Shown: positions 43,684 to 51,376, counted from the stretch's first letter. The stretch: DNA of 64,000 nt from Bacillus sp. NTK074B (GCF_017303375.1 NZ_JAFKOH010000001.1:124001-188000), one strand, 5' to 3'. Notes: generated by a model not told the origin, from the letters alone. A program made the numbers and translations.

Positions 43684-43986
43684 TTATCTTCCCATACCAT
43701 ATGGTCCGAATGGTGGTCTTGGCCGAGGTCCGAATCCTGGTCCTCCAGGGCCTTGAGGTCCTCCTGGTCCGCCACCACAATTAAACTGTTGGTGGGAAAC
43801 ACTGTCTACTTGTGATTGTGTTTGCGGGAAATAATGTTTATGTTGATACATAACATTATTCACGTTTGTTGTGTGGGTCGGGTGGATATGAGGTACCTCA
43901 TAAGTCGTCATGTTGTGATTTACACAACATTTAGTCGGGTGTACAACTGCAGGTAGTACTTGATTAGGTCTTGGTCTGCAATACAT
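43684..43986 (-). CDS. cotD: Spore coat protein CotD
   Basis: A 100-residue Cys/His/Gly/Pro-rich protein: MYCRPRPNQVLPAVVHPTKCCVNHN at the start, HIHPTHTTNVNN, and a GGGPGGPQGPGGPGFGPRPRPPFGP tail in short repeats (well under 20 identical residues each). This is the inner-coat protein CotD of Bacillus spores. An overlapping 105-residue reading frame on the same strand is a shadow. A SigK-type promoter lies upstream. Position between ypsA and mrfB is as in B. subtilis. Confidence 0.9.
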   Translation of the reverse strand: MYCRPRPNQVLPAVVHPTKCCVNHNMTTYEVPHIHPTHTTNVNNVMYQHKHYFPQTQSQVDSVSHQQFNCGGGPGGPQGPGGPGFGPRPRPPFGPYGMGR

Positions 43987-44024
43987 ACTAACGCTCTCCT
44001 TTCATCGCTTAGTTGTTACAATAA

Positions 44025-44052
44025 TAACGTATGAAACAGAGAGGGTACATGT
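44025..44052 (-). promoter_or_regulatory. SigK-type promoter of cotD
   Basis: On the minus strand: AC (44052-44051), 17-base spacer, CATACGTTA (44033-44025), fitting the AC-N17-CATANNNTA mother-cell consensus, 39 bases before the cotD start. Confidence 0.65.
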
Positions 44053-44094
44053 ACTAATGAAAATACCTATTTTTAGGAAGTTATTTTACAATAC

Positions 44095-44190
44095 TTACAT
44101 AAAACTATATAAACTTTGTGAATAATTGGTAAAAACAAAGGCTGTTAAACCAATGACGACAAAGAACAAAATTAAGATGGCGCGGTTCAT
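44095..44190 (-). CDS. 31-residue single-pass membrane microprotein
   Basis: ATG 44190 follows GAAGGA by 9 bases; two more ATGs (44196, 44199) are too close to the ribosome site. The product is one hydrophobic helix with a Met-Asn-Arg start and a polar end NYSQSLYSFM. It lies in the gap between cotD and mrfB. Unknown family; possibly expressed in the same sporulation context. Confidence 0.5.
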   Translation of the reverse strand: MNRAILILFFVVIGLTAFVFTNYSQSLYSFM

Positions 44191-44325
44191 TTTCATCATT
44201 CCTTCTTCATTTTAAATATTTTCAACACAATTTATTATTTTACAACTACTTTAGAAAATTCTCAATATAAAAATAAGAAGATGGAACCACTTTTACACTT
44301 AATAATTTCATTCTTTGTCACACAG

Positions 44326-45597
44326 TCATGTTTGTTTTAATTTTCTCTCCAATTTCCTCTCAATCCGATCCATGCGGTGAGTCAGATTTTCAGAAAGTAC
44401 GACGTCCTTCTTACTGGCTTCCGCCGTGTTCCCAATCAAGGATGATAGCTGTACACACATGTCTAAAGCACGATTCAAGTCCTTTGTCTTATGCTCATAT
44501 AATTTAGCTAATTCGATCATGGCTTTTTTACGGTTTGAAAGGGGTGAACCTTCCAGGACCCCTTCCCACAGGTTAATCGCTTTGTCCGCTTGTTTTTCTC
44601 TTTTATATTGCAGGGCAAGCTGATGCATAGCCTCATAATTTGGCTTTTCATCTTCTTTAATGAGTTCTTCGTAACGCTCTTTGGCAATTCTTCTGTTACC
44701 GGTATACTCCAGCCACCTGCCGACTTCAAATCTCTCTTCCCCGGTTGCCTGGTCATGGACGTTCAGAAGTTGGAAAGTCAAGTGAGTATAGAGAGTTATG
44801 AGCGATAGGATGTCCAATTCATTATGGGTCATGACCTTAAGGATACCTTCCGGGTCTTTACGATCGATATAATCAAAATAAATCATAGGCGCCAGGTACC
44901 CCGGAACATCATCGGTTCTATGAAATCCAAGAATGTTTCGCTCCACGTTGACGAGTTTTACAGATTCCAGCTTGTGCTTGAAGAGCCTTCTGGAGCCATG
45001 GTATAAATCAAAATGCCCAAATGCGGGCAGTTTAGGTACATGATCTTTAATGAGAGTATGCCTTGTTTTAACCTGTGGCCAATCAAAGGCTTTCCCATTG
45101 TATGTTACTAACGTGTTGTAATCCACATTGCTTAAGAAGCTATGATATAAAGGAATTTCACTCCCTGGTTGTGGAAGGAAGTGTTGTGTGACGATGACTT
45201 CCGTTTCTGTTACTTTCCCATGTCCCAAAAGGAAGATCGTATTTCCGACCCCTCCTCCCAGCCCTGTAGTTTCAGTATCGAAAAAGAACATTTCATCATG
45301 ACTGAGCCCTTTGGAAGACAAGGGATGATCTCCAGTGAACCCCTGCCACGCTTTGACTGCCCTAACAAAATCCTTGAATGCATAATCTCCATGCCTGTGC
45401 TCTATAGGGTAACGCTTCTCCCTCACTAGGCAGAAGTCATCATCTATAAAATAAAGTTCAGTCCCATTCTCTTTCCACACATCTATAAATGGCAGGTCCA
45501 ACACATTCCCGTCAGATGGCTTTTGCCTCTCAGCATCCACCTTTTCTTCACGGATAATATGCTTTTTCATTCTCGTTAATTTATTTTTCAATGACAT
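44326..45597 (-). CDS. mrfB: Mitomycin repair exonuclease MrfB (YprB)
   Basis: A 423-residue protein. The RNase H-like exonuclease domain (residues 90-270) has FFDTETTGLGGGVGNTIFLLG (D-x-E), VTYNGKAFDWPQVKTRH and HNELDILSLITLY (final Asp), the DEDD set of 3'-5' exonucleases. The C-terminal 130 residues are helical and TPR-like. With MrfA it forms the pathway that repairs mitomycin C adducts in B. subtilis. It is 19 bases after mrfA, likely one operon. Confidence 0.92.
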   Translation of the reverse strand: MSLKNKLTRMKKHIIREEKVDAERQKPSDGNVLDLPFIDVWKENGTELYFIDDDFCLVREKRYPIEHRHGDYAFKDFVRAVKAWQGFTGDHPLSSKGLSHDEMFFFDTETTGLGGGVGNTIFLLGHGKVTETEVIVTQHFLPQPGSEIPLYHSFLSNVDYNTLVTYNGKAFDWPQVKTRHTLIKDHVPKLPAFGHFDLYHGSRRLFKHKLESVKLVNVERNILGFHRTDDVPGYLAPMIYFDYIDRKDPEGILKVMTHNELDILSLITLYTHLTFQLLNVHDQATGEERFEVGRWLEYTGNRRIAKERYEELIKEDEKPNYEAMHQLALQYKREKQADKAINLWEGVLEGSPLSNRKKAMIELAKLYEHKTKDLNRALDMCVQLSSLIGNTAEASKKDVVLSENLTHRMDRIERKLERKLKQT

Positions 45598-45615
45598 GCT
45601 TGTATCCCCCTTCCA

Positions 45616-47889
45616 TTATTGAAGGAAAAGATGAAGAAGCTTTAATGAATCCAGTTTGGCCGTGTCCAGAGAATGCTCCATTCCTATACAGGAAGGGCAG
45701 CCGTTTTGACAGGGACACCGTTCAATCATGGCAGATGCTTCAAGGAGAATCTCCTCAAACTGTTCATATACTTTTTCACTGAGTCCGATTCCGCCCGGGT
45801 AGCGGTCGTATATAAAGATGGTCGGCTTTTCATTATGGGCAGCCTTGATTTGCGGGACAACGAAAATATCGCTTGGGTCGCACATGACAAATAGCGGGAT
45901 GATGGATTTCAGGCTTTGGGATGCCCCGATAAGCCCTTCTTCAAGTCGTTCCTGACTGAAGGAGTCGGCATCTTTTAATGAAATCCAGCTGGAGCTCGTA
46001 TGCAGTTCCTCTTCAGGCAGATGAATGGGACCAGATCCAATATTTTCGTGTGTATCAAATTTAATTTTCTTGAAAATCGTTGCCATCGCTTGAACGGTCA
46101 CATCACCATATGCTACGTCAAACATCTCTGATTCTCTCGCTTTGTCTGTTTCCAGTACCCTCAATTGTACAGCCAGGTTCGCATCTGTAAAGTAGTCCAC
46201 ATCTACTTCCCTTACAAATGCCTTCTTTTCTTCCCAGTCCAGCTTCTCTACTTGAAACTGAACACCCTGATGTAAATAAATCGCTTCATCATGCAACAAC
46301 GTCATCGCTGAGAATCGATCCATTTCCCCAATGACTTTCACGGCAGAGATATCCGTTTGATCTATGATGATGACATTCTCCTGTGAAGCTGAACGAAGGC
46401 TTATATTATGAGCGGGAAACACATCGTTCATCCAATACCATTTATCTCCATTTTTATGAACGACTCTTTCTTCTACCAAAAATTCCAATATATCATCTAT
46501 TTCATGCATTCCAAATTGTTCTCCCTCTCTAAAAGGCAGTTCATAGGCAGCACATTTAATATGGTCTATGAGAATGATTAAATTATCGGGATTGATCCTT
46601 GCCGTTTCCGGAGTTTGCTCAAAGAAATAAGCTGGATGCTCGATAATGAATTGGTCAAGGGGACTTGAACTTGCCACCATAATGACGAGAGACTCTCCAT
46701 GACGTCTGCCTGCTCTCCCCGCCTGTTGCCAGGCACTTGCGATCGTCCCGGGATAACCCGTCATAATGCAGACTTGCAATTGACCGATATCCACCCCTAA
46801 TTCAAGGGCGTTTGTACTGACTACCCCATATATTTCACCATTTCTCAAACCTTTTTCTATTTCTCTCCGCTGTGTCGGAAGATATCCTCCCCGATAGCCC
46901 CGGATTGATTTCGCCCCTAATTGACTTTTTACTAATTCTTGTAGATAGGTCAGGATAATTTCCACCCGGACTCTACTTCTCGCAAAAATGATGGTTTGCA
47001 CTTTATTTTTTAATAGCTCGCCTGCGATCCTTCGCACTTCAAGGGTTGCGCTTCGGCGGATATTCAGAGGTTTATTGACGATAGGGGGATTATAGAATAC
47101 GAAGTGTTTCTTTGCACTTGGTGCCCCATTATTGTCTATTAATTTCATTTCTGCACCGGTTAAATGCTCAGCAAGTTCCTTTGGATTGGAGATTGTTGCC
47201 GATGTACAGATAAATACGGGTGATGCACCGTAAAATTCACAAATACGCTTCAATCTTCTGATCACATTACTAACATGGGATCCAAACACACCTCTATAAA
47301 TATGAAGTTCATCGATAACGACATATTTAAGATTTTCAAATAGGGACACCCATTTCGTATGATGTGGGAGAATCGCTGAATGCAGCATATCGGGATTCGT
47401 AATGACGATATGCCCGGCTTTTCTAACCTTTTGACGGATATTGGCAGAAGTGTCCCCGTCGTATGTATAGCTATTGATTGAAACCTCTGCCTCTCTTATA
47501 ATCTCGTTTAACTCACTCTTTTGATCCTGGGCAAGGGCCTTGGTAGGAAAGATGTAAAGAGCCCGTGAATCCGGATTGTCCATGATGGTTTGAAGCACAG
47601 GAAGATTATAACAAAGCGTTTTTCCAGATGCGGTTGGCGTGACGGCTGTAAAGCTATGGCCCTCCATTGCAAGCTGAAAAGCTGAACTTTGATGGGTGTA
47701 TAGTTTTCCGACCCCTCTTTTATGCAATGCATTTTTTATTTTTTCATCTATTTCATTTGGCAAATCTACCAACTGTGCCGGTTTCTCATCGATGGTATGC
47801 CAATGAACAATTTGTTTATTGAAATTCTCGTCTTTTTTAAAAAGTTCAATCAATTGTTGAAGGTTGTTTTTCTTAAACATTCGGATCAC
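45616..47889 (-). CDS. mrfA: Mitomycin repair helicase MrfA (YprA)
   Basis: A 757-residue DEAD/DEAH helicase. Motifs: Walker A TPTASGKTL near residue 88, DELH box VIDELHIYRG, SATISNP, ARSRVRVEIILTYLQ and QQAGRAGRRHGES (motif VI). The C-terminal DUF1998 domain carries CPCQNGCPSCIG, the four-Cys zinc site near residue 729. It unwinds DNA at mitomycin-damaged sites for MrfB. A LexA-like box lies just upstream. Confidence 0.94.
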   Translation of the reverse strand: MIRMFKKNNLQQLIELFKKDENFNKQIVHWHTIDEKPAQLVDLPNEIDEKIKNALHKRGVGKLYTHQSSAFQLAMEGHSFTAVTPTASGKTLCYNLPVLQTIMDNPDSRALYIFPTKALAQDQKSELNEIIREAEVSINSYTYDGDTSANIRQKVRKAGHIVITNPDMLHSAILPHHTKWVSLFENLKYVVIDELHIYRGVFGSHVSNVIRRLKRICEFYGASPVFICTSATISNPKELAEHLTGAEMKLIDNNGAPSAKKHFVFYNPPIVNKPLNIRRSATLEVRRIAGELLKNKVQTIIFARSRVRVEIILTYLQELVKSQLGAKSIRGYRGGYLPTQRREIEKGLRNGEIYGVVSTNALELGVDIGQLQVCIMTGYPGTIASAWQQAGRAGRRHGESLVIMVASSSPLDQFIIEHPAYFFEQTPETARINPDNLIILIDHIKCAAYELPFREGEQFGMHEIDDILEFLVEERVVHKNGDKWYWMNDVFPAHNISLRSASQENVIIIDQTDISAVKVIGEMDRFSAMTLLHDEAIYLHQGVQFQVEKLDWEEKKAFVREVDVDYFTDANLAVQLRVLETDKARESEMFDVAYGDVTVQAMATIFKKIKFDTHENIGSGPIHLPEEELHTSSSWISLKDADSFSQERLEEGLIGASQSLKSIIPLFVMCDPSDIFVVPQIKAAHNEKPTIFIYDRYPGGIGLSEKVYEQFEEILLEASAMIERCPCQNGCPSCIGMEHSLDTAKLDSLKLLHLFLQ

Positions 47890-47907
47890 CTCTCTTACTC
47901 ATTTTAC

Positions 47908-47921
47908 CGAATCTATGTTCG
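47908..47921. promoter_or_regulatory. LexA-like box upstream of mrfA
   Basis: CGAAT-CTAT-GTTCG (47908-47921) differs at one position from the Bacillus LexA consensus CGAAC-N4-GTTCG. On the minus strand it sits between a weak -35 and the -10-like TAAAAT (47906-47901). The 340-base gap to hsp20 holds this site and the hsp20 promoter only. Confidence 0.45.
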
Positions 47922-48168
47922 AAACTAAAGTAAAAAACCCAACTTTCCAGATTCATCCTTATTAAGGTTCTTTTCTCTACATTTGTTTATTCTGAAACTT
48001 AGGATATGCCAGTGCTCTATCTATCAAAATGTGCTGGATGGTTGATTGGAGCGGTAACTTTCCTATTATTTGTAAAAGACTTACGAACACAACTTTTTAA
48101 CATAAGGAATCAGTAGAAAGAAAAGAAGCTTTACTCCCCTTTTATCCTCCGGTGTGCAGGACAATTGC

Positions 48169-48195
48169 ACATTTTAATCAATGAGCCATACACTA
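48169..48195 (+). promoter_or_regulatory. SigK/SigE-type promoter of the hsp20 gene
   Basis: AC (48169-48170), 16-base spacer, CATACACTA (48187-48195). This fits AC-N16-17-CATANNNTA, and CATACACT also equals the SigE -10 consensus CATACAMT. The ATG is 34 bases further on. Confidence 0.65.
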
Positions 48196-48228
48196 GTATG
48201 AATACGTTTGCCTGAAAGGAGCATATCA

Positions 48229-48681
48229 ATGTCCAACGATTCTTCAAACAAAAAAGGTTTCGGTGACCTGATGAATTCCATGAATGAATTTTTTCATGAA
48301 AGACCAATGAAAGGAATGTTACAAAGTATTGATGAGTTCTTTACATCTTCTGCTAATCCTTTTGGTTCATTCCCTGTTAAAATGACTGAAACCGATGACC
48401 ATTATGTTGTTACTGCAGAACTTCCCGGTGTGAATAAAGAGCAGATACAACTGGATGTGTTCCCTCAGTACATCACGATATCAGTGACCAATAACCAAAT
48501 ATATTCAGAAGAAAATGAAAAGCACCAGACAATCAGAAGAAAGCAATCCATGAGCAAAAGCAGTAGAACCATTCCATTTCCAACGGTCGTTAATGAAAAG
48601 AATGTAAAAGCTTCTTATAAAGATGGCTTATTATCAGTAAAGGTGAACAAGGAATCCGGGAAGCGAATACAAATTGAATAA
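48229..48681 (+). CDS. Hsp20/alpha-crystallin family small heat-shock protein
   Basis: A 150-residue protein from ATG 48229 (AAAGGAGC upstream). N-terminal arm to residue 45, then the alpha-crystallin domain with ELPGVNKEQIQLDVFPQYITISV near residues 65-90 and the A-x-x-x-G-L-L motif (ASYKDGLLSVKV). No I-x-I anchor follows, only IQIE. Such proteins hold unfolding proteins; with a SigK-type promoter it may act in spores, like the coat-associated CotM/CotP. Terminator at 48685. Confidence 0.88.
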   Translation: MSNDSSNKKGFGDLMNSMNEFFHERPMKGMLQSIDEFFTSSANPFGSFPVKMTETDDHYVVTAELPGVNKEQIQLDVFPQYITISVTNNQIYSEENEKHQTIRRKQSMSKSSRTIPFPTVVNEKNVKASYKDGLLSVKVNKESGKRIQIE

Positions 48682-48684
48682 ATG

Positions 48685-48718
48685 AAAAAGGAGCTGCAGA
48701 AGTGCAGCTCCTTTTTGA
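48685..48718. terminator. Terminator between hsp20 and yppG
   Basis: Stem AAAAAGGAGCTGCA/TGCAGCTCCTTTTT (48685-48698, 48703-48716), convergent genes. Confidence 0.92.
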
Positions 48719-48719
48719 T

Positions 48720-49217
48720 CTAGAATTTAAATATTCCGCCTAACCCTTTTACCAGAGAAGACACCTGATTGATAGCACCCATCATTTGGCCAGTTGTATT
48801 CATCATTTTATTAAAGTCCAACGAGCCATCCTGGGACTTAAAGGAGTTCATGATACCGCTAACCCCACCTGAAGATGTTTTCGCCATAAAAGATGCCTTC
48901 GGATAAGGATTAGCGTAGTTTTGTTGTTCCATTGCCTTCATTTGGTATGGATTGTATTCCTTCTGTTGAAGAGGATTATCAAAATATGGATTCATCTGCT
49001 GTGACTGATTCATCTGCTGATATTGGTTCATCTGACCTCCGGCACCGGAATATGGACCATCAGGCTGTGGTAAGTAATTGGGTTGATAAGGACCATAATT
49101 CGGTGGTCTCATCCCCTGTACAGGATAGTTCATCATCGGCCCTATATTCTGAGGCTGAGAATGGTAATACGGATATGGTTGATATCGCATCTGTCTCGAA
49201 TAAGGTGAAGAATTCAT
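48720..49217 (-). CDS. yppG: YppG family protein
   Basis: A 165-residue protein of two parts: a Pro/Gln/Tyr/Asn-rich, low-complexity N-terminal region (residues 1-110, PYYHSQPQNIGPM, MNQYQQMNQSQQMN) and a conserved C-terminal helix (GIMNSFKSQDGSLDFNKMMNTTGQMMGAINQVSSLVKGLGGIF). This is the YppG family of bacilli, unknown function; the disordered front resembles spore-coat or surface proteins. It is in the order expected for the B. subtilis ypp cluster. Confidence 0.82.
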   Translation of the reverse strand: MNSSPYSRQMRYQPYPYYHSQPQNIGPMMNYPVQGMRPPNYGPYQPNYLPQPDGPYSGAGGQMNQYQQMNQSQQMNPYFDNPLQQKEYNPYQMKAMEQQNYANPYPKASFMAKTSSGGVSGIMNSFKSQDGSLDFNKMMNTTGQMMGAINQVSSLVKGLGGIFKF

Positions 49218-49379
49218 ACTTAGCCCCCCTACTTTTAGTGGTTACTATACCTTATGTATCATCGTAAAAAATGGTGAAAGAACCCATAAAGATCTTTCGA
49301 CAACACTTAAGAAGAATGTCGGAAGTTACACTATTCTTACAACTTAAAGAAAGGGTTTTCTATGATAGGATAAATGTAG

Positions 49380-49610
49380 ATGGAAAGCTATCGTCTTATG
49401 AAATATAAGGAATGGGAGGAATTAAGGGTGGACCTTAATCAATTGCTGAAAAGATATGAGAACAGTAAACAGTATCAAGCAACCGATCAACAAGAACTTC
49501 TTACATTGGCCAAAAGGCTTTATATTTCAAATGAGATTTCCTTTCTGCACTACAAAGAGTTAACAAAGCAGATCAATACAGTAGAAGAAATTTCCATTTC
49601 AACTCCATAA
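49380..49610 (+). CDS. yppF: YppF family protein
   Basis: A 76-residue soluble, mostly helical protein with AGGAT upstream of ATG 49380. WEELRVDLNQLLKRYENSKQYQATDQQELLTLAKRLYISNEISFLHYKELTKQ forms two or three helices typical of the small YppF family. Function unknown. It converges on yppE. Confidence 0.75.
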   Translation: MESYRLMKYKEWEELRVDLNQLLKRYENSKQYQATDQQELLTLAKRLYISNEISFLHYKELTKQINTVEEISISTP

Positions 49611-49612
49611 GA

Positions 49613-49638
49613 AAGAGGCTGCCATGCGGCAGCCTCTT
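49613..49638. terminator. Terminator between yppF and yppE
   Basis: Perfect 11-bp stem AAGAGGCTGCC/GGCAGCCTCTT (49613-49623, 49628-49638) with ATGC loop. Confidence 0.92.
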
Positions 49639-49993
49639 ATTTTTCTACCAGTTCATCCAGCTGAGTACCCAGAACGTACGATACAGATTGGTAATGACTG
49701 ATAAACCTGTTATAACTCGACTCCGGGAAAAAACAATGAACCGAGAGCATCTCGATATTGTCGAAAGTGTTCATAACCTGAGGCAAATGAAGGTGCTTAG
49801 GCTTGGAGTCTTTAATCCAGCCAAGGGACTCCTCTTTCCAACGATCATTCTTCTCTTTCACTTCATCTGCAAAAGGCTTCACTTCAGTGTAAAAGTCTCC
49901 TTTTTCACCCGATTCTCGCCTCGTTTTATATTCACTCATCATCTTCTCGACCAGCAAGAGAAGATCTTCCGTTACTTGTTTCAATTCCTTCAA
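49637..49993 (-). CDS. yppE: DUF1798 family protein (YppE)
   Basis: A 118-residue helical-bundle protein. TTG 49993 follows GGAGGG by 8 bases. VTEDLLLLVEKMMSEYKTRRESGEKGDFYTEVKPFADEVKEKNDRWKEE is the family core, with RFISHYQSVSYVLGTQLDELVEK at the end. Unknown function; the cytoplasmic YppE structure is a four-helix bundle in B. subtilis. Part of the ypp cluster. Confidence 0.85.
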   Translation of the reverse strand: MKELKQVTEDLLLLVEKMMSEYKTRRESGEKGDFYTEVKPFADEVKEKNDRWKEESLGWIKDSKPKHLHLPQVMNTFDNIEMLSVHCFFPESSYNRFISHYQSVSYVLGTQLDELVEK

Positions 49994-50030
49994 ACAAAGC
50001 CCTCCATGCTAAAAATAAACAAAAAATAAA

Positions 50031-50054
50031 AGTAGCACTCTGCTACTTTCTTAT
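50031..50054 (-). terminator. Terminator of the coiled-coil ORF
   Basis: Stem AAAGTAGCA/TGCTACTTT with a 3-base loop, followed on the minus strand by TTATTTTTTG. Confidence 0.82.
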
Positions 50055-50063
50055 AAAGTCAGT

Positions 50064-50318
50064 TTAAGACGTCTTAAAAGATAATTCAAGTTTTTGTAAG
50101 ACATAAGACTTTTCTCTATTATTTTTCAGAACCGTTTTCATACCTGTTTTCCTTTCAACAGCACCCAACCGCCCGTCCATCTTCTGTATCTGATCCGACA
50201 GCCCTCTCAATCCTTCCTGCTCTTCAACGGAAATTCGGTCATGCAGACTTTGCTCCAGTTGATTAAGGCTTTCTTCGATTTCCGCCAACTTTAACATAAT
50301 ATCTTGTTTTGGAAGCAT
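50064..50318 (-). CDS. Small coiled-coil protein, 84 residues
   Basis: ATG 50318 follows GGGAGGATTCAC; the longer frame to 50483 has no start signal and overlaps the sspM promoter. Residues 8-52 predict a heptad coiled coil (LAEIEESLNQLEQSLHDRISVEEQEGLRGLSDQIQKMDGRL), then a basic tail. It fits the ypp cluster position (between yppE and sspM) but I cannot match it to a named gene. Confidence 0.6.
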   Translation of the reverse strand: MLPKQDIMLKLAEIEESLNQLEQSLHDRISVEEQEGLRGLSDQIQKMDGRLGAVERKTGMKTVLKNNREKSYVLQKLELSFKTS

Positions 50319-50459
50319 GTGAATCCTCCCACCTTTTTTTTGGATTAATACAGGTATTCTCCGTGCAAATCCTTTTCCCTCCTCCCCTGACAAAACTAGA
50401 AGCGTTTCGCCAAAGAAAGTGCAAATAGGACATCTGTCATTATAAGTTTCGACAGTACC

Positions 50460-50490
50460 TGAATAAAACAAAGAAAAACTCAAAATACTA
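50460..50490 (+). promoter_or_regulatory. SigG-type promoter of sspM
   Basis: TGAATA (50460-50465), 18-base spacer, AATACTA (50484-50490), close to the forespore consensus TGAATA-N17-18-CATACTA. The ATG follows 19 bases later. Confidence 0.75.
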
Positions 50491-50508
50491 TGAGTGGAGG
50501 TGTCAGCA

Positions 50509-50610
50509 ATGAAAAATCAAAAGAACAAACAAACTAAAAAACAACCAGCCGAAACAAAAGCATCAAAAGGCAACCCAAAACTCGAAGGCGAAAACAGACC
50601 AGCGACATAA
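50509..50610 (+). CDS. sspM: Small acid-soluble spore protein M
   Basis: A 33-residue basic protein, MKNQKNKQTKKQ...GNPKLEGENRPAT, with GGAGGTG 6 bases upstream. The Lys/Gln start, a central ASKG and the terminal GENRPAT match SspM, a minor acid-soluble spore protein made in the forespore. A SigG-type promoter precedes it. It sits in the ypp cluster, as B. subtilis sspM does. The next base after its stop codon begins a tandem repeat. Confidence 0.88.
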   Translation: MKNQKNKQTKKQPAETKASKGNPKLEGENRPAT

Positions 50611-50728
50611 GAAAGCAGAGGCGGCTCGTTCAGACCCGACAAGCACAACTGGAAAATCCCAAAAGGCGTTTTTTGCCTTATGGGATTTTTCAGTTGTGAC
50701 CTCGAGGGTCTAGCCGACGTAGCTGGAC
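50611..50728 (+). repeat. ~120-bp structured repeat, array B copy 1
   Basis: Starts at the base after the sspM stop. GAAAGCAGAGGCGGCT, outer stem AGACCC/GGGTCT, an inner stem of CACAACTG and AAAATCCC arms around AAAAGGCG...GCCTTAT, and GACCTCGAG. Confidence 0.88.
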
Positions 50729-50735
50729 TAAATTA

Positions 50736-50855
50736 GAAAGCGGAGGGGCTTTGCTAAGAGGCGACAAGCATAAGGCGAGAACACCGGAAAGGCGCCCTTT
50801 GCCTTTTTGGTGTTCTTGACTTATGACCTCGAGCCTCTAAGCCCCGTAGCTGGAC
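50736..50855 (+). repeat. ~120-bp structured repeat, array B copy 2
   Basis: Outer stem GGGGCTT/AAGCCCC plus AGAGGC/GCCTCT; inner AGAACACC/GGTGTTCT; GACAAGCATAAG and CTTATGACCTCGAG kept. Confidence 0.9.
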
Positions 50856-50860
50856 TAATC

Positions 50861-50980
50861 AAAAGCGGAGGGGCTTCGCTAAGAGGCGACAAGCATAAGG
50901 CGAGAACACCAAAAAGGCGCCCTTTGCCTTTTTGGTGTTCTTGACTTATGACCTCGAGCCTCTAAGCCCCGTAGCTGGAC
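50861..50980 (+). repeat. ~120-bp structured repeat, array B copy 3
   Basis: Nearly identical to copy 2; differences are mainly in the loop side of the inner stem (CCAAAAAGG instead of CCGGAAAGG) and the 4-base bulge (CGCT for TGCT). It is likely a recent duplication of copy 2. Confidence 0.92.
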
Positions 50981-50985
50981 TAATC

Positions 50986-51100
50986 AAAAGCGGAGGCGGC
51001 TTGTTCAGACCCGACAAGCATAAGGCGAACCACCCAGAAAGGCGTTATTTGCGTTTTTGGGTAGTTTGACTTTTGCCCTCGAGGGTCTAGGCGCCTGAGC
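50986..51100 (+). repeat. ~120-bp structured repeat, array B copy 4, decayed
   Basis: Outer stem AGACCC/GGGTCT as in copy 1; inner stem AACCACCC/GGGTAGTT has a mismatch and CTTTTG replaces CTTATG, so this copy looks decayed. Confidence 0.82.
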
Positions 51101-51106
51101 TAATAA

Positions 51107-51130
51107 ATAGACGGAAAAATTCCGCTTAAT
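51107..51130. repeat. Short palindrome copy 1 (ACGGAAAATTTCCGCTTA type)
   Basis: ATAGACGGAAAAATTCCGCTTA. First of four related copies; the near palindrome pairs CGGAA with TTCCG. Confidence 0.75.
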
Positions 51131-51156
51131 CATTATTATTATAAAAAGAAGGCTGA

Positions 51157-51182
51157 AATAGACGGGGAAATTCCGCCTATTT
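51157..51182. repeat. Short palindrome copy 2
   Basis: AATAGACGGGGAAATTCCGCC; same motif with GGGG instead of GGAA. Confidence 0.75.
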
Positions 51183-51218
51183 GTTCAAATAATAAAAAAA
51201 TGGGTGATCTTTCTGTTC

Positions 51219-51242
51219 GTAAGCGGAAAATCTCCGCTTATT
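51219..51242. repeat. Short palindrome copy 3
   Basis: TAAGCGGAAAATCTCCGCTTA, a 21-base near-perfect palindrome (split here in words: arms TAAGCGGA/TCCGCTTA). Confidence 0.78.
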
Positions 51243-51268
51243 TATGCCCAAAACAGGTTCCAGTTTGA

Positions 51269-51294
51269 AAATAACAGGAAAATTTCCGCTTATT
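51269..51294. repeat. Short palindrome copy 4
   Basis: AATAACAGGAAAATTTCCG then CTTATT; left arm slightly degraded. Confidence 0.7.
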
Positions 51295-51376
51295 AAAGGG
51301 TAAGACTTCTTATATAAAAGATTAAACTCAACCGTATCACATTTAATCAAATAGATTCTTTATCCCTAATTAACGA

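Noticed and set aside
43485..43802. 105-codon frame overlapping cotD
   Set aside because: Same strand, different frame, overlaps the cotD coding end and its terminator; product has no family features.
50611..51300. CRISPR array
   Set aside because: Repeat units are ~120 bp with internal stems and almost no unique spacers; the short palindromes are only four, imperfect and irregularly spaced. No cas genes nearby.
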